A stretch of DNA of 64,000 nt from Gordonia zhaorongruii (GCF_007559005.1 NZ_CP041763.1:248001-312000); one strand, 5' to 3'. Counted from the first letter of the stretch, positions 1-8,853 are shown. Made by a program: numbers and translations. Notes: generated by a model not told the origin, from the sequence alone.

Positions 1-1
1 G

Positions 2-709
2 CGTTTCGCGACGGGTGACAAGCCGCACGAGAACCTGTACAGCCAGGACGGCAAGTACATCTGGAACATGGCCATCGGTGATGTGAACACGCCGCTCGAT
101 GCGCCGTCCCTGGATTTCACGAAGGGCGACCGGTACATCACTGTTGTCGACACCGCGACTTTCGAACGGGTGCGGAAGATCGACATGCGGAAGCGGCTCG
201 ACGCGTTCGGCCGCAAGGACCTGTCCGATTCGGTCCGACCCGTCGCGTTCACACCCGACGAGGACAAGCTGTACTTCCAGGTGTCGTTCTTCAACGGGTT
301 CGTCGAGTACGACATTCCGAGCGACAAGATCACGCGGATCAAGGAACTCCCCAAGAACCCCGAAACCGACCCGGCACGTATCTCCTGGGTCAACGACTCG
401 CGTCACCACGGCCTATCTATGAGTCCGGACGGCGACAAGCTCTGCGTTGCGGGGACTATGGACGACTACGCCACCATCGTTGACCGCAGAACCCTGAGAC
501 AAGGGCCGCTCGTCCCGGTCAGCAAGCCGTACTGGGCCACCGTCAACGGCGATGGCACTGCGTGCATCGTGTCCGAGAGCGGGTCGGATTCTGTCTCGGC
601 CATCGACTTCTCGACAGGGAGGAAGGTCGCCGACATCTCCGTCGGTGACCATCCCCAGCGGGTACGGCTCGGTGTGGTCCCAGCGGACTGGAACGGCACT
701 GCGGACTAG
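2..709 (+). CDS. YVTN/YncE-like beta-propeller protein (5' end outside window)
   Basis: The reading frame is open to the left edge, so only the C-terminal ~235 residues are present. The segment has repeated beta-propeller-like blades, for example TPDEDKLYFQVSFFNGFVEY, LSMSPDGDKLCVAGTMDD and CIVSESGSDSVSAIDFSTGR, ending in ISVGDHPQRVRLG, which is typical of YVTN/YncE repeat proteins. Such proteins are often secreted, but the N-terminus is missing, so no signal peptide can be judged and no substrate can be named. The last codons lie in an 18-bp tandem repeat that continues past the stop (683-736). A perfect inverted repeat follows at 752-789. Confidence 0.65.
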   Translation, partial: RFATGDKPHENLYSQDGKYIWNMAIGDVNTPLDAPSLDFTKGDRYITVVDTATFERVRKIDMRKRLDAFGRKDLSDSVRPVAFTPDEDKLYFQVSFFNGFVEYDIPSDKITRIKELPKNPETDPARISWVNDSRHHGLSMSPDGDKLCVAGTMDDYATIVDRRTLRQGPLVPVSKPYWATVNGDGTACIVSESGSDSVSAIDFSTGRKVADISVGDHPQRVRLGVVPADWNGTAD

Positions 710-736
710 AACGACACTGCGGACTGAGTGGCTCGG
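683..736. repeat. 18-bp direct repeat straddling a stop codon
   Basis: Two good copies (683-700 and 701-718, unit GCGGACTRGAACGRCACT) and a decayed third copy (719-736) run across the TAG stop at 707-709 of the beta-propeller gene. Read through, the third copy would encode a near-repeat of the protein's own last residues (NGTAD then NDTAD). It looks like a local 3'-end duplication. Confidence 0.7.
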
Positions 737-751
737 GTGCTCCAGATACGA

Positions 752-789
752 TGAAAGGCCAGGTTGAAATACTCTGACCTGGCCTTTCA
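752..789. terminator. Bidirectional terminator-like hairpin
   Basis: Perfect 13-bp arms TGAAAGGCCAGGT (752-764) and ACCTGGCCTTTCA (777-789) with a 12-nt loop. The hairpin begins one base beyond the 3' end of the minus-strand tRNA-Gly and 43 bp after the plus-strand beta-propeller stop, so it can end both transcripts. Confidence 0.75.
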
Positions 790-790
790 A

Positions 791-864
791 TGGAGCCGAT
801 GACGGGAATCGAACCCGCACTCTCAGCTTGGGAAGCTGATGTTCTACCACTAAACTACATCGGC
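791..864 (-). tRNA. tRNA-Gly (UCC anticodon)
   Basis: On the minus strand the sequence folds as a complete cloverleaf. The acceptor stem is GCCGATG/CATCGGC, the D arm contains TAGTTTAGTGGTAGAA, the anticodon stem is TCAGC/GCTGA around the loop TTCCCAA (anticodon TCC), and the T arm contains GGGTTCGATTCCC. CCA is encoded (791-793). A glycine tRNA next to dcd is also the arrangement known in M. tuberculosis. Confidence 0.95.
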
Positions 865-1014
865 GCAGCACCACGACCGGGTGCGGGAACCACTCTAACA
901 AAGCAGGATCCGGCTGCTCACAGCGGCAAAGGTCACACCGCATCGCCTCCGGTGCCATCGGTTACAAAATTCCAGAATTCCGGTAGCTGACCTGCAGTCG
1001 GTTAACCTCAGTAT

Positions 1015-1581
1015 GTGCTGTTATCAGATCGCGACATCCGCGCGGACATCGAGGGCGGCCGACTCGGCATCGACCCGTTCGACTCTGCGCTGGTTCAACC
1101 ATCGAGCGTCGACGTCCGGCTCGACGGACTGTTCCGCGTGTTCAACAACACCAAGTACACGCATATCGATCCTGCTCAGCGGCAGGACGAGCTGACCACA
1201 CTGGTCGAGCCGGCGGCGGGGGAGCCGTTCGTCTTGCATCCGGGTGAGTTCGTGCTCGGGTCGACCCTCGAGGTGTGCTCACTGCCCGACGACCTGGCGG
1301 GACGGCTCGAAGGCAAGTCGTCACTGGGCAGGCTGGGGCTCCTCACACACTCGACCGCCGGGTTCATCGATCCGGGGTTCTCCGGTCACATCACCCTGGA
1401 ACTGTCGAACGTGGCGAATCTGCCGATCACGCTGTGGCCGGGAATGAAGATCGGGCAGCTCTGCCTCTTCCGGCTGTCCAGCCCTGCCGAGAACCCGTAC
1501 GGAAGCGCCACCACGGGCTCCAAGTATCAGGGCCAACGCGGACCGACGCCTTCCAAGGCCTACCTGAACTTCACGAGCTGA
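1015..1581 (+). CDS. dcd: dCTP deaminase (probably bifunctional, dUTP-forming and hydrolysing)
   Basis: A 188-residue enzyme that converts dCTP to dUTP, and in actinobacterial homologues on to dUMP, feeding thymidylate synthesis. The whole family length is present. Hallmarks are MLLSDRDI at the N-terminus, the phosphate-binding [10 protein letters not shown] (residues 100-109), [16 protein letters not shown] with the catalytic Glu129, and the C-terminal [16 protein letters not shown] lid. GTG at 1015 is chosen because it yields the family's conserved MLLSDRDI start; the ATG at 1013 is in another frame. Bifunctionality is inferred from the M. tuberculosis enzyme, not shown by the sequence alone. 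Confidence 0.95.
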   Translation: MLLSDRDIRADIEGGRLGIDPFDSALVQPSSVDVRLDGLFRVFNNTKYTHIDPAQRQDELTTLVEPAAGEPFVLHPGEFVLGSTLEVCSLPDDLAGRLEGKSSLGRLGLLTHSTAGFIDPGFSGHITLELSNVANLPITLWPGMKIGQLCLFRLSSPAENPYGSATTGSKYQGQRGPTPSKAYLNFTS

Positions 1582-1585
1582 CGGC

Positions 1586-2851
1586 ATGAGCGCACAGGGG
1601 GGACTTGGATGGCTCGGCGGATTCGCGATTCCGTCGGCGCCATCGGGCGCGGTGCTCGCACTCGGATTCGGTGATGATGGAATCTGGCTGGCCCGGATCA
1701 CGGGTAGGCCGGTGGGCGGGGAGGCCCGTGTCATCAACGCGATCGTCGAACCTCGCATCGTGCCGCGCGTGCTCGACATGCGGGTCGCCGGCGAACTGTA
1801 CGAGAGCGGCAGGATTGACGAAGCATCAGATCCGGCGGTGTTCGAAGAGCTGACCGAACTGGTCAGGCGCGCACGTACCGGAATGGGCAACCGCGACAGC
1901 ATCCTCGTCATGGGCACGCACGCGCTCCGGTTCGTGTCGGTGAAACGCGAGGAGATCATCGAGGGCACCGTGCCCGAGGTGAATCGTCTGCACGGGATGA
2001 TCGTCGAACTCGCCGGAACCCAACCGGTCGACGCGATCCTGCTCGGGCCGGGAATCGCCGAATGGCCGGGACTCTGGGAGTCGCTGACCGAGCGCGGGTT
2101 CAGCGCACTGTTGCCCGGCGACCCATTTCCGGCCACATTCGCCGGCGACGACGGTCCTACCAACCTGCTCGATCGAGTTGAGAAGCAGCCCGTGTCACTG
2201 GCCTGGGGCGACTCGAACCGCGACCTGTCTCCCCTGTCGTTCACCGCGTCAGGGATCGACCCCGCCGACTACGACCTCGACCGCGACGGCAACGTGCGTT
2301 TCGGTGGTCCGGCATTGGATGGCCGGCCATCAGTCGCCGCCGACGACGACTCTCCCGAGAAGGTCGCGGCCGACCGGAAACGCCGACGCCGCACTGCTGT
2401 CGCGGCGTTCGCGGTGATCCTTGGGCTCGGTGGAGTAGGGGCCGCCGTCGCGGCAACCGTCCACGAACGTCCGCGCCCGTCGGTGAACCCGCTGGAGGGC
2501 ATAGCAGAGACAGCGAGTGAGACGACGACCGAAGACGAAGGACCCGCCCGAATACCGACATCCGTCGACCGTCGCGAGGTGAAGGCGGCACGCGCGAAGA
2601 TGATCGAGTACTCGACGCCACCGCCGCCGCCGAAGACGACGCAACGGACGACTGATTCCGAGTCCGACCGCGAGAGCCGGCAGACACGGGGCGAGAACAA
2701 TGACGACGACAACGGAAACGGGAACGGAAACCGGAACGGAAACGGTGGCCGGCAAGGAGCCGAACCGGGGCCCGAACCGCGTCCGACTCAGCGTAAGAAG
2801 CAGACGATCCCGAACCCGATCCCCGGGCTACCGCCGATCGTGATCGGTTAA
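1586..2851 (+). CDS. Single-pass membrane protein with acidic/Pro/Asn-Gly-rich tail, function unknown
   Basis: 421 residues starting 5 bp after dcd, so probably co-transcribed with it. The first ~260 residues are a soluble globular region (MGTHALRFVSVKREEIIEGTVPEVN and similar). One hydrophobic helix lies near residues 271-292 (VAAFAVILGLGGVGAAVAATV), preceded by KRRRR. A low-complexity tail follows with TTEDEGP, a proline run, an Asn-Gly repeat near residue 375 and a final PNPIPGLPPIVIG. I do not recognise the N-terminal domain with certainty. The charge pattern suggests the N-terminus is inside and the tail outside the membrane. Coordinates are secure; function is not. Confidence 0.7.
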   Translation: MSAQGGLGWLGGFAIPSAPSGAVLALGFGDDGIWLARITGRPVGGEARVINAIVEPRIVPRVLDMRVAGELYESGRIDEASDPAVFEELTELVRRARTGMGNRDSILVMGTHALRFVSVKREEIIEGTVPEVNRLHGMIVELAGTQPVDAILLGPGIAEWPGLWESLTERGFSALLPGDPFPATFAGDDGPTNLLDRVEKQPVSLAWGDSNRDLSPLSFTASGIDPADYDLDRDGNVRFGGPALDGRPSVAADDDSPEKVAADRKRRRRTAVAAFAVILGLGGVGAAVAATVHERPRPSVNPLEGIAETASETTTEDEGPARIPTSVDRREVKAARAKMIEYSTPPPPPKTTQRTTDSESDRESRQTRGENNDDDNGNGNGNRNGNGGRQGAEPGPEPRPTQRKKQTIPNPIPGLPPIVIG

Positions 2852-2879
2852 CTGATCCGACGGACGCCCGGAGCGCCGG

Positions 2880-3644
2880 TCAATCGGCGTTTCGGTGCTT
2901 TCGCTCCCGGGCGATGGAGAGGTAGTCGTCGAGCTGTCGCGCAAGCTCCCGGTCCAGAGCGCGGTACAGCGAGTTGTGTGCGGCGACCCGGCCGGTTCGA
3001 CGCAGTTCGCCGACGAACTGCGTCGCCCATACCGACTCGTCGTCGCTCTCCGGGATCCAGCCGTCGAAACGGCCCTCGGTGATGGCCCGCCGACCGGCTG
3101 AGATCAGCGTGTGCGCCGCGCGGTCCATGTCGGCGTCGAGTTCCTGCTGCATGCTCACCAGATACTCGAGCGGTGCGCCGATCCCCAGCAACCGCTGGTA
3201 GGCGTCCATGCTCTCGGTGTCGGTGATCAGGTACTCCTGTGGCGGCTCGGCATCGTCTGCAGGCTCGATGAGACCCGCTTCCTCGAGCTTCGCCAGCAGT
3301 TCGGTGTCGGCGGTGCCGAGAATCTCGTGGAGTTCGGCGGCGGTCACCGTTCGCGATGGTGTCCGCGACCATCGTGCCGACATGATCTCGCGCAGGCCGA
3401 GTACCTCGGCGAGATCGTCTCCCCGCTCCAGTCTGTCGAAGAAGTCGGCGATGTGCGTCATGGTGAAACCGCGGGTCAACAGGTCGTTGATGATCCTCAA
3501 CCGACGAAGATGCTCATCGGTGTAGATCGCGATGCGGCCGCGCCGTACCGGTCGCGCGATCAGGCCGCGGTCCTGGTAGCCGCGGACGTTCCGTGTCGTC
3601 GTTCCTGCGGCGGCGGCGAGATCGTCGATTCGGTACTCGGTCAT
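2880..3644 (-). CDS. MerR-family transcriptional regulator
   Basis: 254 residues. The N-terminus is a MerR winged helix-turn-helix (YRIDDLAAAAGTTTRNVRGYQDRGLI, then IAIYTDEHLRRLRIINDLLTRGFTMTHI), followed by a long acidic helical region of about 150 residues that probably dimerises or senses a ligand. It lacks the clustered cysteines of metal-sensing MerR proteins. It sits 42 bp downstream of the oxidoreductase gene on the same strand, so it may be read as the last gene of that operon or from its own promoter; an inverted repeat (3647-3680) occupies the gap. Confidence 0.85.
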   Translation of the reverse strand: MTEYRIDDLAAAAGTTTRNVRGYQDRGLIARPVRRGRIAIYTDEHLRRLRIINDLLTRGFTMTHIADFFDRLERGDDLAEVLGLREIMSARWSRTPSRTVTAAELHEILGTADTELLAKLEEAGLIEPADDAEPPQEYLITDTESMDAYQRLLGIGAPLEYLVSMQQELDADMDRAAHTLISAGRRAITEGRFDGWIPESDDESVWATQFVGELRRTGRVAAHNSLYRALDRELARQLDDYLSIARERKHRNAD

Positions 3645-3646
3645 CC

Positions 3647-3680
3647 GGCCATTCTTCCAAACTGAGCTGGTGGAATGGCC
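3647..3680. promoter_or_regulatory. Inverted repeat upstream of the MerR gene
   Basis: Arms GGCCATTCTTCCA (3647-3659) and TGGTGGAATGGCC (3668-3680) match at 11 of 13 pairs around an 8-bp spacer. It lies between the operon's last stop and the MerR start, where an autoregulatory MerR operator would be expected. It could instead act as a weak terminator for the upstream operon. Confidence 0.4.
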
Positions 3681-3686
3681 CGGACG

Positions 3687-4814
3687 CTAGACGTCGACCG
3701 TCAAACCGTCCGATCGGCACCGGGAGACGCACGGCAGGAAGTAGCCGGCATCGCGCTCGGGTTCGGTGAGGCTGCCGTCTCGATGGTCCACCGAACCGGC
3801 GGACACGTGAAGCCGGCACGTGCCGCAGAATCCCTGCTGGCACGAGTACGGCGTCTCCGGCCGGACGCGGCGCAGGGCGGTCAGCGCGGACTCGTCGGCC
3901 GCCACGGTCACCGATTCTCCCGTCGAGGCGAGGGAGATGGTGAACTCCGTACCGTCCACGATCGGCGGCGGTGAGAACCGCTCGTAATGCAGTTCGATGT
4001 CGCGTCGATCGACCAAGTGCGTTCGGAGCGACTCCAGCATCGGGGTGGGACCGCAGCAGTACAGTGTGAGCCCGGCGTCCTGTTCCGGTACTGGACCGGT
4101 GAGATCCTCCGCAGTGGGCAGGCCGTGTTCGTCGTCGGTACGGATCTCCACCTTGTCGCCGAAGCGAGCCAGTTCCTCCCGGAATGGGATCGAGTCCAGG
4201 CTTCGACCCGTGTAGATCATCGACCAGTCGAGACCCATTCGATCGGCGATCGCCACCATCGGCAGAATCGGGGTGATGCCGATGCCCGCGGCGACGAACC
4301 GCAGACGCTGCGCCCTCGATCCGTATCCCGGAAGTGCGAGCGGAAAAGCGTTGCGTGGACCCTTGATTCGGATCTGATCACCGACGCGAAGCGTGTCGTG
4401 GACCTCGACCGAACCGCCGCCGCCGTTCGGTATGCGGCGGACTGCGATCCGGTACGTGGTGCGGTCACCCGGGTCCCCGCACAGCGAGTACTCGCGCATG
4501 CGCCCCGATGGCAGGAGGAGGTCGAGGTGGGCACCGGCGTTCCACTGCGGTAAGACGGAACCGTCCGGTGCGGCGAACGTCAATGCGATCACGTTCTCGT
4601 CGCGTGCGACGACTTCGCGCCGCACCACGTCGAGCACCTGGATTCCGTTATCGACGCGCGTCTCCCGCAGTGGCGCGAGCGAACCCCACAAGGGGAACCA
4701 GATGTTGCCGATGCCGGTCAGCGCCCGCATCAACGGGTCGCGTTTCCATCGCCCCATCAGGTGGGGAGGTTCGCTGTCCAGCACCGTTTCGTGTGGATGT
4801 CTGACGTGGTTCAT
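3687..4814 (-). CDS. FAD/NAD(P) oxidoreductase with C-terminal 2Fe-2S ferredoxin domain
   Basis: About 375 residues of the ferredoxin-NADP reductase type fused to a plant-type ferredoxin. FAD-binding motif MREYSLCGDP is followed by the NAD(P) segment LRFVAAGIGITPILPMVAIADRMG and YCCGPTPMLESL. The C-terminal cluster motif is CQQGFCGTC plus a fourth Cys in YFLPCVSR (about residues 325-363). Such enzymes pass electrons from NAD(P)H to an oxygenase or desaturase. ATG at 4814 is preferred over 4838 because it follows GGGGTGA and lies just beyond the upstream gene's stop at 4819. As last enzyme of a three-gene operon it may power the adjacent PF10118 protein or an unlinked oxygenase; that is inference. 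Confidence 0.88.
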   Translation of the reverse strand: MNHVRHPHETVLDSEPPHLMGRWKRDPLMRALTGIGNIWFPLWGSLAPLRETRVDNGIQVLDVVRREVVARDENVIALTFAAPDGSVLPQWNAGAHLDLLLPSGRMREYSLCGDPGDRTTYRIAVRRIPNGGGGSVEVHDTLRVGDQIRIKGPRNAFPLALPGYGSRAQRLRFVAAGIGITPILPMVAIADRMGLDWSMIYTGRSLDSIPFREELARFGDKVEIRTDDEHGLPTAEDLTGPVPEQDAGLTLYCCGPTPMLESLRTHLVDRRDIELHYERFSPPPIVDGTEFTISLASTGESVTVAADESALTALRRVRPETPYSCQQGFCGTCRLHVSAGSVDHRDGSLTEPERDAGYFLPCVSRCRSDGLTVDV

Positions 4815-4818
4815 CGAT

Positions 4819-5733
4819 TCACCCCGCGCGACGCGCACCCGGCGACGATGCGAGATAGGCGACTGCTTGCGCGGTGTCGCCGATCTGTGACGGATGGAAT
4901 CCGGGCCGGAAGTACGTCCCGGTCGACAGGACGAGTGACCAGATCTTGGGGAACATCCCGCGACGTGACTCGCGGAAGTAGTCGCGAACGTACATTCGGT
5001 GCTTTCGCGCCGTCCCCATCTCGGCGAAGAAGGGGTCCTGGCTGTTGATGAAGCGAAAGCCCCTGGCCCACAGGATCAGCAGGAACGGCAGCGCCAGCGC
5101 CATGGCGCGCCCCCGGCGCAGCTTGCTGTCCCCGAAGTAGGCGGCCACGTCGTGCGCGACCGCGCGGTGCTCCACCTCTTCGGCACCGTGCCAGACGTAC
5201 AGGTCGGCCATCGCCGGGTCGGCGCCGTCGTCGAACCACGTGCAGTTGAGGGCGAAATCGCCGAGCAGTGCCGTGTAGTGCTCGATGGCGGCGATCAGCC
5301 AGAGGCGCTCGATCAGGTGCTTCTGCTGCTGTTCCGGCGTCTGGCCGCCCCGCGGGCCCAAGACGCGGCGGAACACCCACTCCATCTGCTTCTGGTAGCC
5401 GGCCGAATCCACGCAGTGGCGACTGAGCCAGTTCTCGACGGCCTTGTCGTGGGCTTCGGCATGCATCGCCTCCTGCCCGACGAAGCCGCGCATGTCGGCG
5501 GCGAGTGCCTCGTCCTTGACCATCGGCAGTGCTTCGTTGAACGTCTCGACGAACCACCGCTCGCCTTCGGGCAGAAGGAGATTCAGTACGGTGATCATGT
5601 TCGACGACACCGGATGTCCGGGAATCCAATGCAGCGGAGTCTCAGACAGGTCGAAGTTGACGTTGCGAGCGTGCAACTCGACGTGCCCGGGATCGGTGTC
5701 CTGGTCAGTATGGGAAACGTGTACCGCAGTCAT
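4819..5733 (-). CDS. PF10118-type predicted metal-dependent hydrolase (ferritin-like)
   Basis: 304 residues. Repeated carboxylate/histidine helices (QEAMHAEAHDKAVE, AIEHYTALLGDF, WHGAEEVEHRAVAHDV) are the hallmark of the PF10118 family, whose name 'metal-dependent hydrolase' is a prediction. The His/Glu pattern resembles diiron ferritin-like proteins, so an oxygenase or hydroxylase role with the neighbouring 2Fe-2S reductase is plausible. The gene starts 10 bp after the EphD-like gene's stop and ends 4 bp before the reductase start, which makes a tight operon. The N-terminus carries DLSETPLHWIPGHPVSSNMITVLN. Confidence 0.85.
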   Translation of the reverse strand: MTAVHVSHTDQDTDPGHVELHARNVNFDLSETPLHWIPGHPVSSNMITVLNLLLPEGERWFVETFNEALPMVKDEALAADMRGFVGQEAMHAEAHDKAVENWLSRHCVDSAGYQKQMEWVFRRVLGPRGGQTPEQQQKHLIERLWLIAAIEHYTALLGDFALNCTWFDDGADPAMADLYVWHGAEEVEHRAVAHDVAAYFGDSKLRRGRAMALALPFLLILWARGFRFINSQDPFFAEMGTARKHRMYVRDYFRESRRGMFPKIWSLVLSTGTYFRPGFHPSQIGDTAQAVAYLASSPGARRAG

Positions 5734-5743
5734 CGTCGCTCTC

Positions 5744-7510
5744 CTATCCGGTCAGCTTCTGACGGGCCCCGATGCGGGATGCCCAGGGGATGAATCGGTA
5801 TATGCGGTAACCGATCTTGGCTTCCGGGGTCACCGGTACCACGGCGCGGTTGGACATGATCGCGGCGACGATGTCCTTCGCGACCCGGTCCGGCGTGAAG
5901 TTCCGTCGCTCGTACATGCCGGTGACCTTGGCGCGGATCGCGTCCTGGTCCGCGATGCCCGCGTACTCCGTGGCCGTCGTGATGTTGGTGTGCACGATCC
6001 CTGGACAGATCGCGCTGACTCCGATCCGGTGCTCAGCGAGCTCGGCGCGGAGTGACTCCGAGAACATCAGCACGCCTGCCTTGGTGGCCGAGTACAGGCC
6101 CAGTTCGCGTGACGGGGTGAAGGCGGCCGCCGATGCCAGGTTGATGATCTGACCGCCCGTCCCTCGCTCCACCATCTGCCGGGCGAATGCGCGACTGCCG
6201 GAGATGACACCTCGGAGGTTGATGTCGATGAGCCGGTCGATCTGCTCCTCGCTGGCTTCGAGCGCCGAACCACCGAGGCCGATGCCGGCGTTGTTGATGA
6301 CGATGTCGGGCACGCCGTGCTTGGCACGGACGGTGTGAGCGAAATCGTTGACGGCAGGGGTCTTCGATACGTCCAGGCTGTACACGTTGGTGAGCACGCC
6401 CATCGACTTGCAGTCCGCCGCAGTCTCTTCCGCCGCGGAGACGTCGATGTCGGCGAGTACCACCTCGCACCCCAGGGCGGCCAGGGAGTACGCCGTCTCG
6501 CGGCCGATCCCGCTTCCCGCACCGGTGATGACGGCGAGCTTTCCGGTGAGAGGCAGCGGTGCTCCGAACTGTCGTGCACGGTCGATGGTGTTCGGCTCGC
6601 TCGACGATCCGTTCTCGATGCAGTCGATGAACTCACTCGCGGTCGCGGCGAGGTAATCGGGCTTCGTGTACGGCAGCCAGTGGCCGGTCGGGCTGCTCTT
6701 GCGCCACAGCTTCGCGGCATGCGTGTACGTGCGATCGTAGATCGCCGGCCGCAACGCGATATCCCGGTCGTTGACCACTTCGAGGACCGGGACGCGGGTC
6801 TGCCGGGGATCCGGGCTGACGAGCTTGCCGCGGATGTTGGCGCGGTAGAGCTTCAGGCCGTTGATCATGTCCTCGCGCAGGGTCGACGCGAACGCGACGT
6901 TTTCGCGCGGTGTGCCTTCGATGGCGTGCAGGAACTCGGTCCACAGCTTCTCCGACCCGAAGGTCCGGAAGAATGCATCGGAGACACCCGGCACCTGGAA
7001 GAAGCCGGTGTACGCCGATGAGGCGACCTGTGAGAGTGCACGCGCGATGGTGCCCGGTGTCGGCGATGACAGCTGGGCGCGGGCCCACTCGCCGAGGAAA
7101 TCCAGGTTGGGGCCGGAGACCGACGTGAAGGAGGTGATGTGCTTCTCGGCGCCGGGGGTCGTCACGGCCTCCCACGCCTGAACCGAACCCCAATCGTGGG
7201 CGACGACATGCGCTGAACCGCCGTCGGTGACCGCAGCGATGACCGCGAAGAGATCCTCCGCCAGCACGTCGAGCTTGTAGTCCGCGACGTCCTCCGGGCG
7301 GTCTGTCTCACCGAAACCGCGGGTGTCGTAAGCGAACACCCGGTACTTCTCGGCGAGCTGCGGTGCGACGGCGTTCCACAGGTGGTGCGTATCCGGCCAT
7401 CCGTGGACCAGAACCACTGCGGGACGGTCGGTGGAAGCGGTCTCACCGTATGAGTACGTTGCGATTCGTACTGAGCCCGCAGTGATGTCGCTGCGTTGCC
7501 AGTCGGTCAT
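5744..7510 (-). CDS. EphD-like alpha/beta-hydrolase fused to short-chain dehydrogenase
   Basis: 588 residues with two enzyme domains. The N-terminal ~300 residues are an epoxide-hydrolase-type alpha/beta hydrolase: VLVHGWPDTHHLWN (oxyanion hole), VVAHDWGSVQAWEA with a nucleophilic Asp in HDWGS, and SPTGHWLPYTKPD with the late His. The C-terminal half is an SDR: TGAGSGIGRETA, NNAGIGLGG and YSATKAGVL. This is the architecture of mycobacterial EphD, associated with lipid or mycolic-acid metabolism. ATG at 7510 is chosen over 7537 because GGAGATGAC precedes it at good spacing. It is the first gene of a three-enzyme operon with an operator-like palindrome just upstream (7543-7559). Confidence 0.88.
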   Translation of the reverse strand: MTDWQRSDITAGSVRIATYSYGETASTDRPAVVLVHGWPDTHHLWNAVAPQLAEKYRVFAYDTRGFGETDRPEDVADYKLDVLAEDLFAVIAAVTDGGSAHVVAHDWGSVQAWEAVTTPGAEKHITSFTSVSGPNLDFLGEWARAQLSSPTPGTIARALSQVASSAYTGFFQVPGVSDAFFRTFGSEKLWTEFLHAIEGTPRENVAFASTLREDMINGLKLYRANIRGKLVSPDPRQTRVPVLEVVNDRDIALRPAIYDRTYTHAAKLWRKSSPTGHWLPYTKPDYLAATASEFIDCIENGSSSEPNTIDRARQFGAPLPLTGKLAVITGAGSGIGRETAYSLAALGCEVVLADIDVSAAEETAADCKSMGVLTNVYSLDVSKTPAVNDFAHTVRAKHGVPDIVINNAGIGLGGSALEASEEQIDRLIDINLRGVISGSRAFARQMVERGTGGQIINLASAAAFTPSRELGLYSATKAGVLMFSESLRAELAEHRIGVSAICPGIVHTNITTATEYAGIADQDAIRAKVTGMYERRNFTPDRVAKDIVAAIMSNRAVVPVTPEAKIGYRIYRFIPWASRIGARQKLTG

Positions 7511-7542
7511 GTCATCTCCGATCGTGCCATTGATCATTGTGA

Positions 7543-7559
7543 CGTTACCACTGGTAACG
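7543..7559. promoter_or_regulatory. Operator-like palindrome upstream of the EphD-like operon
   Basis: CGTTACC-ACT-GGTAACG, perfect 7-bp arms around 3 bp, 33 bp upstream of the chosen start. It sits where a TetR- or MerR-type repressor would control the operon. The regulator is unknown; the downstream MerR is one candidate. Confidence 0.5.
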
Positions 7560-7599
7560 GTTATCCGCTAGCCATAGTTAGCAGGCGTGTTTTGCCAGT

Positions 7600-8853
7600 T
7601 CACTGGCGATATGACGCGAGGAAGTTGCCGATCCTGTCGATCGCTTCGGTCAGGTCTCGTGAGTACGGCAGCGTGACGATACGGAAGTGATGGTTGTCCG
7701 CCATGTTGAAGCCCGAGCCCTGTACGACGAGGATCTTCTCCTCCAGGAGGAGGTCCTGAACGAACTGCTCGTCGTTGTGGATCTCGTGTACTTCCGGATC
7801 GAGGCGCGGGAACGCGTACAGCGCGCCCATTGGCTTCACACAACTCACGCCCGGGATCTCGTTGAGCTTGTCCCAGGTGACGTTGCGCTGCTCCAGCAGA
7901 CGTCCGCCGGGCTGGACGAGTGCATCGATGCTCTGATACCCGCCGAGGGCCACCTGGATCGCGTGCTGGGCCGGCACATTGGCGCACAAACGCGTCGACG
8001 CCAGGACGTTCATGCCTTCGATGAAGCCCTTCGCATGATCCTTGGGGCCGGTCATCACCACCCAGCCTGCGCGGTAGCCGCACACGCGGTACGCCTTCGA
8101 CAGGCCGTTGAACGTGAAGACCAGTAGGTCCGGAGCAAGCGACGCGACGTTCACATGCTCGGCGTCGTCGTACAGGATCTTGTCGTAGATCTCGTCGGCG
8201 AGAACCAGCAGTGAGTGCTTGCGGGCCAATTCGGTCAACTGCTCGAGGACCTCACGGGAGTACACCGCACCCGTGGGGTTGTTCGGGTTGATCACGACGA
8301 TCGCCTTGGTGCGCTCGGTGATCTTCGACTCGATGTCCTCGACGTTCGGGTTCCAGCCGTTGTCCTCGTCGCATTTGTAATGCACCGGAGTGCCACCCGC
8401 CAGCGACGTCATAGCCGTCCAGAGAGGGTAATCCGGAGCCGGGATGAGTACCTCGTCGCCGGTGTTCAGCAGCGCCTGCATCGTCATGGTGATCAACTCG
8501 GAGACACCGTTGCCCAACAGGACGTCGTTGACGTCGAAGTAGGGGAAGTCCGGCAGCATCTCGTACCGGGTCACCACTGCGCGCCGCGCCGACAGGACGC
8601 CCGCCGACTCGGAGTAGCCCTGCGAATACGGGAGAGCGTGGATCATGTCGCGCAGGATCACGTCCGGCGCTTCGAATCCGAAGAGCGCCGGGTTGCCGAT
8701 GTTCAGCTTGAGGATCCGGTGGCCGTCGGCCTCGAGTCGCGCCGCGTGTTCGTGCACCGGACCGCGGATCTCGTAGCAGACGTCCTGCAACTTGTCCGAC
8801 TGGTCGAGAAGCTTGAGATTCTGGTTCTGGTGTGACACGTAAGGGCGGCTCAT
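7600..8853 (-). CDS. PLP-dependent aminotransferase (AlaA/Rv0337c type)
   Basis: 417 residues, class I/II fold. Seen: LNIGNPALFGFEAPDVI, the PLP-contacting PNNPTGAVYSREVLEQL and LADEIYDKILYDD, and the Schiff-base lysine in FNGLSKAYRVCGYRAGW. The closest family I recognise is the alanine/valine-pyruvate transaminase AlaA group, annotated aspC (Rv0337c) in M. tuberculosis. There, as here, it neighbours the EtfD gene. Role: transamination between alanine or aspartate-type amino acids and 2-oxo acids. The substrate is inferred from the family. Confidence 0.9.
   Translation of the reverse strand: MSRPYVSHQNQNLKLLDQSDKLQDVCYEIRGPVHEHAARLEADGHRILKLNIGNPALFGFEAPDVILRDMIHALPYSQGYSESAGVLSARRAVVTRYEMLPDFPYFDVNDVLLGNGVSELITMTMQALLNTGDEVLIPAPDYPLWTAMTSLAGGTPVHYKCDEDNGWNPNVEDIESKITERTKAIVVINPNNPTGAVYSREVLEQLTELARKHSLLVLADEIYDKILYDDAEHVNVASLAPDLLVFTFNGLSKAYRVCGYRAGWVVMTGPKDHAKGFIEGMNVLASTRLCANVPAQHAIQVALGGYQSIDALVQPGGRLLEQRNVTWDKLNEIPGVSCVKPMGALYAFPRLDPEVHEIHNDEQFVQDLLLEEKILVVQGSGFNMADNHHFRIVTLPYSRDLTEAIDRIGNFLASYRQ

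Noticed and set aside
413-958. 181-codon minus-strand frame across the tRNA-Gly
   Set aside because: It runs through the tRNA gene and opposite the beta-propeller gene; not a protein.
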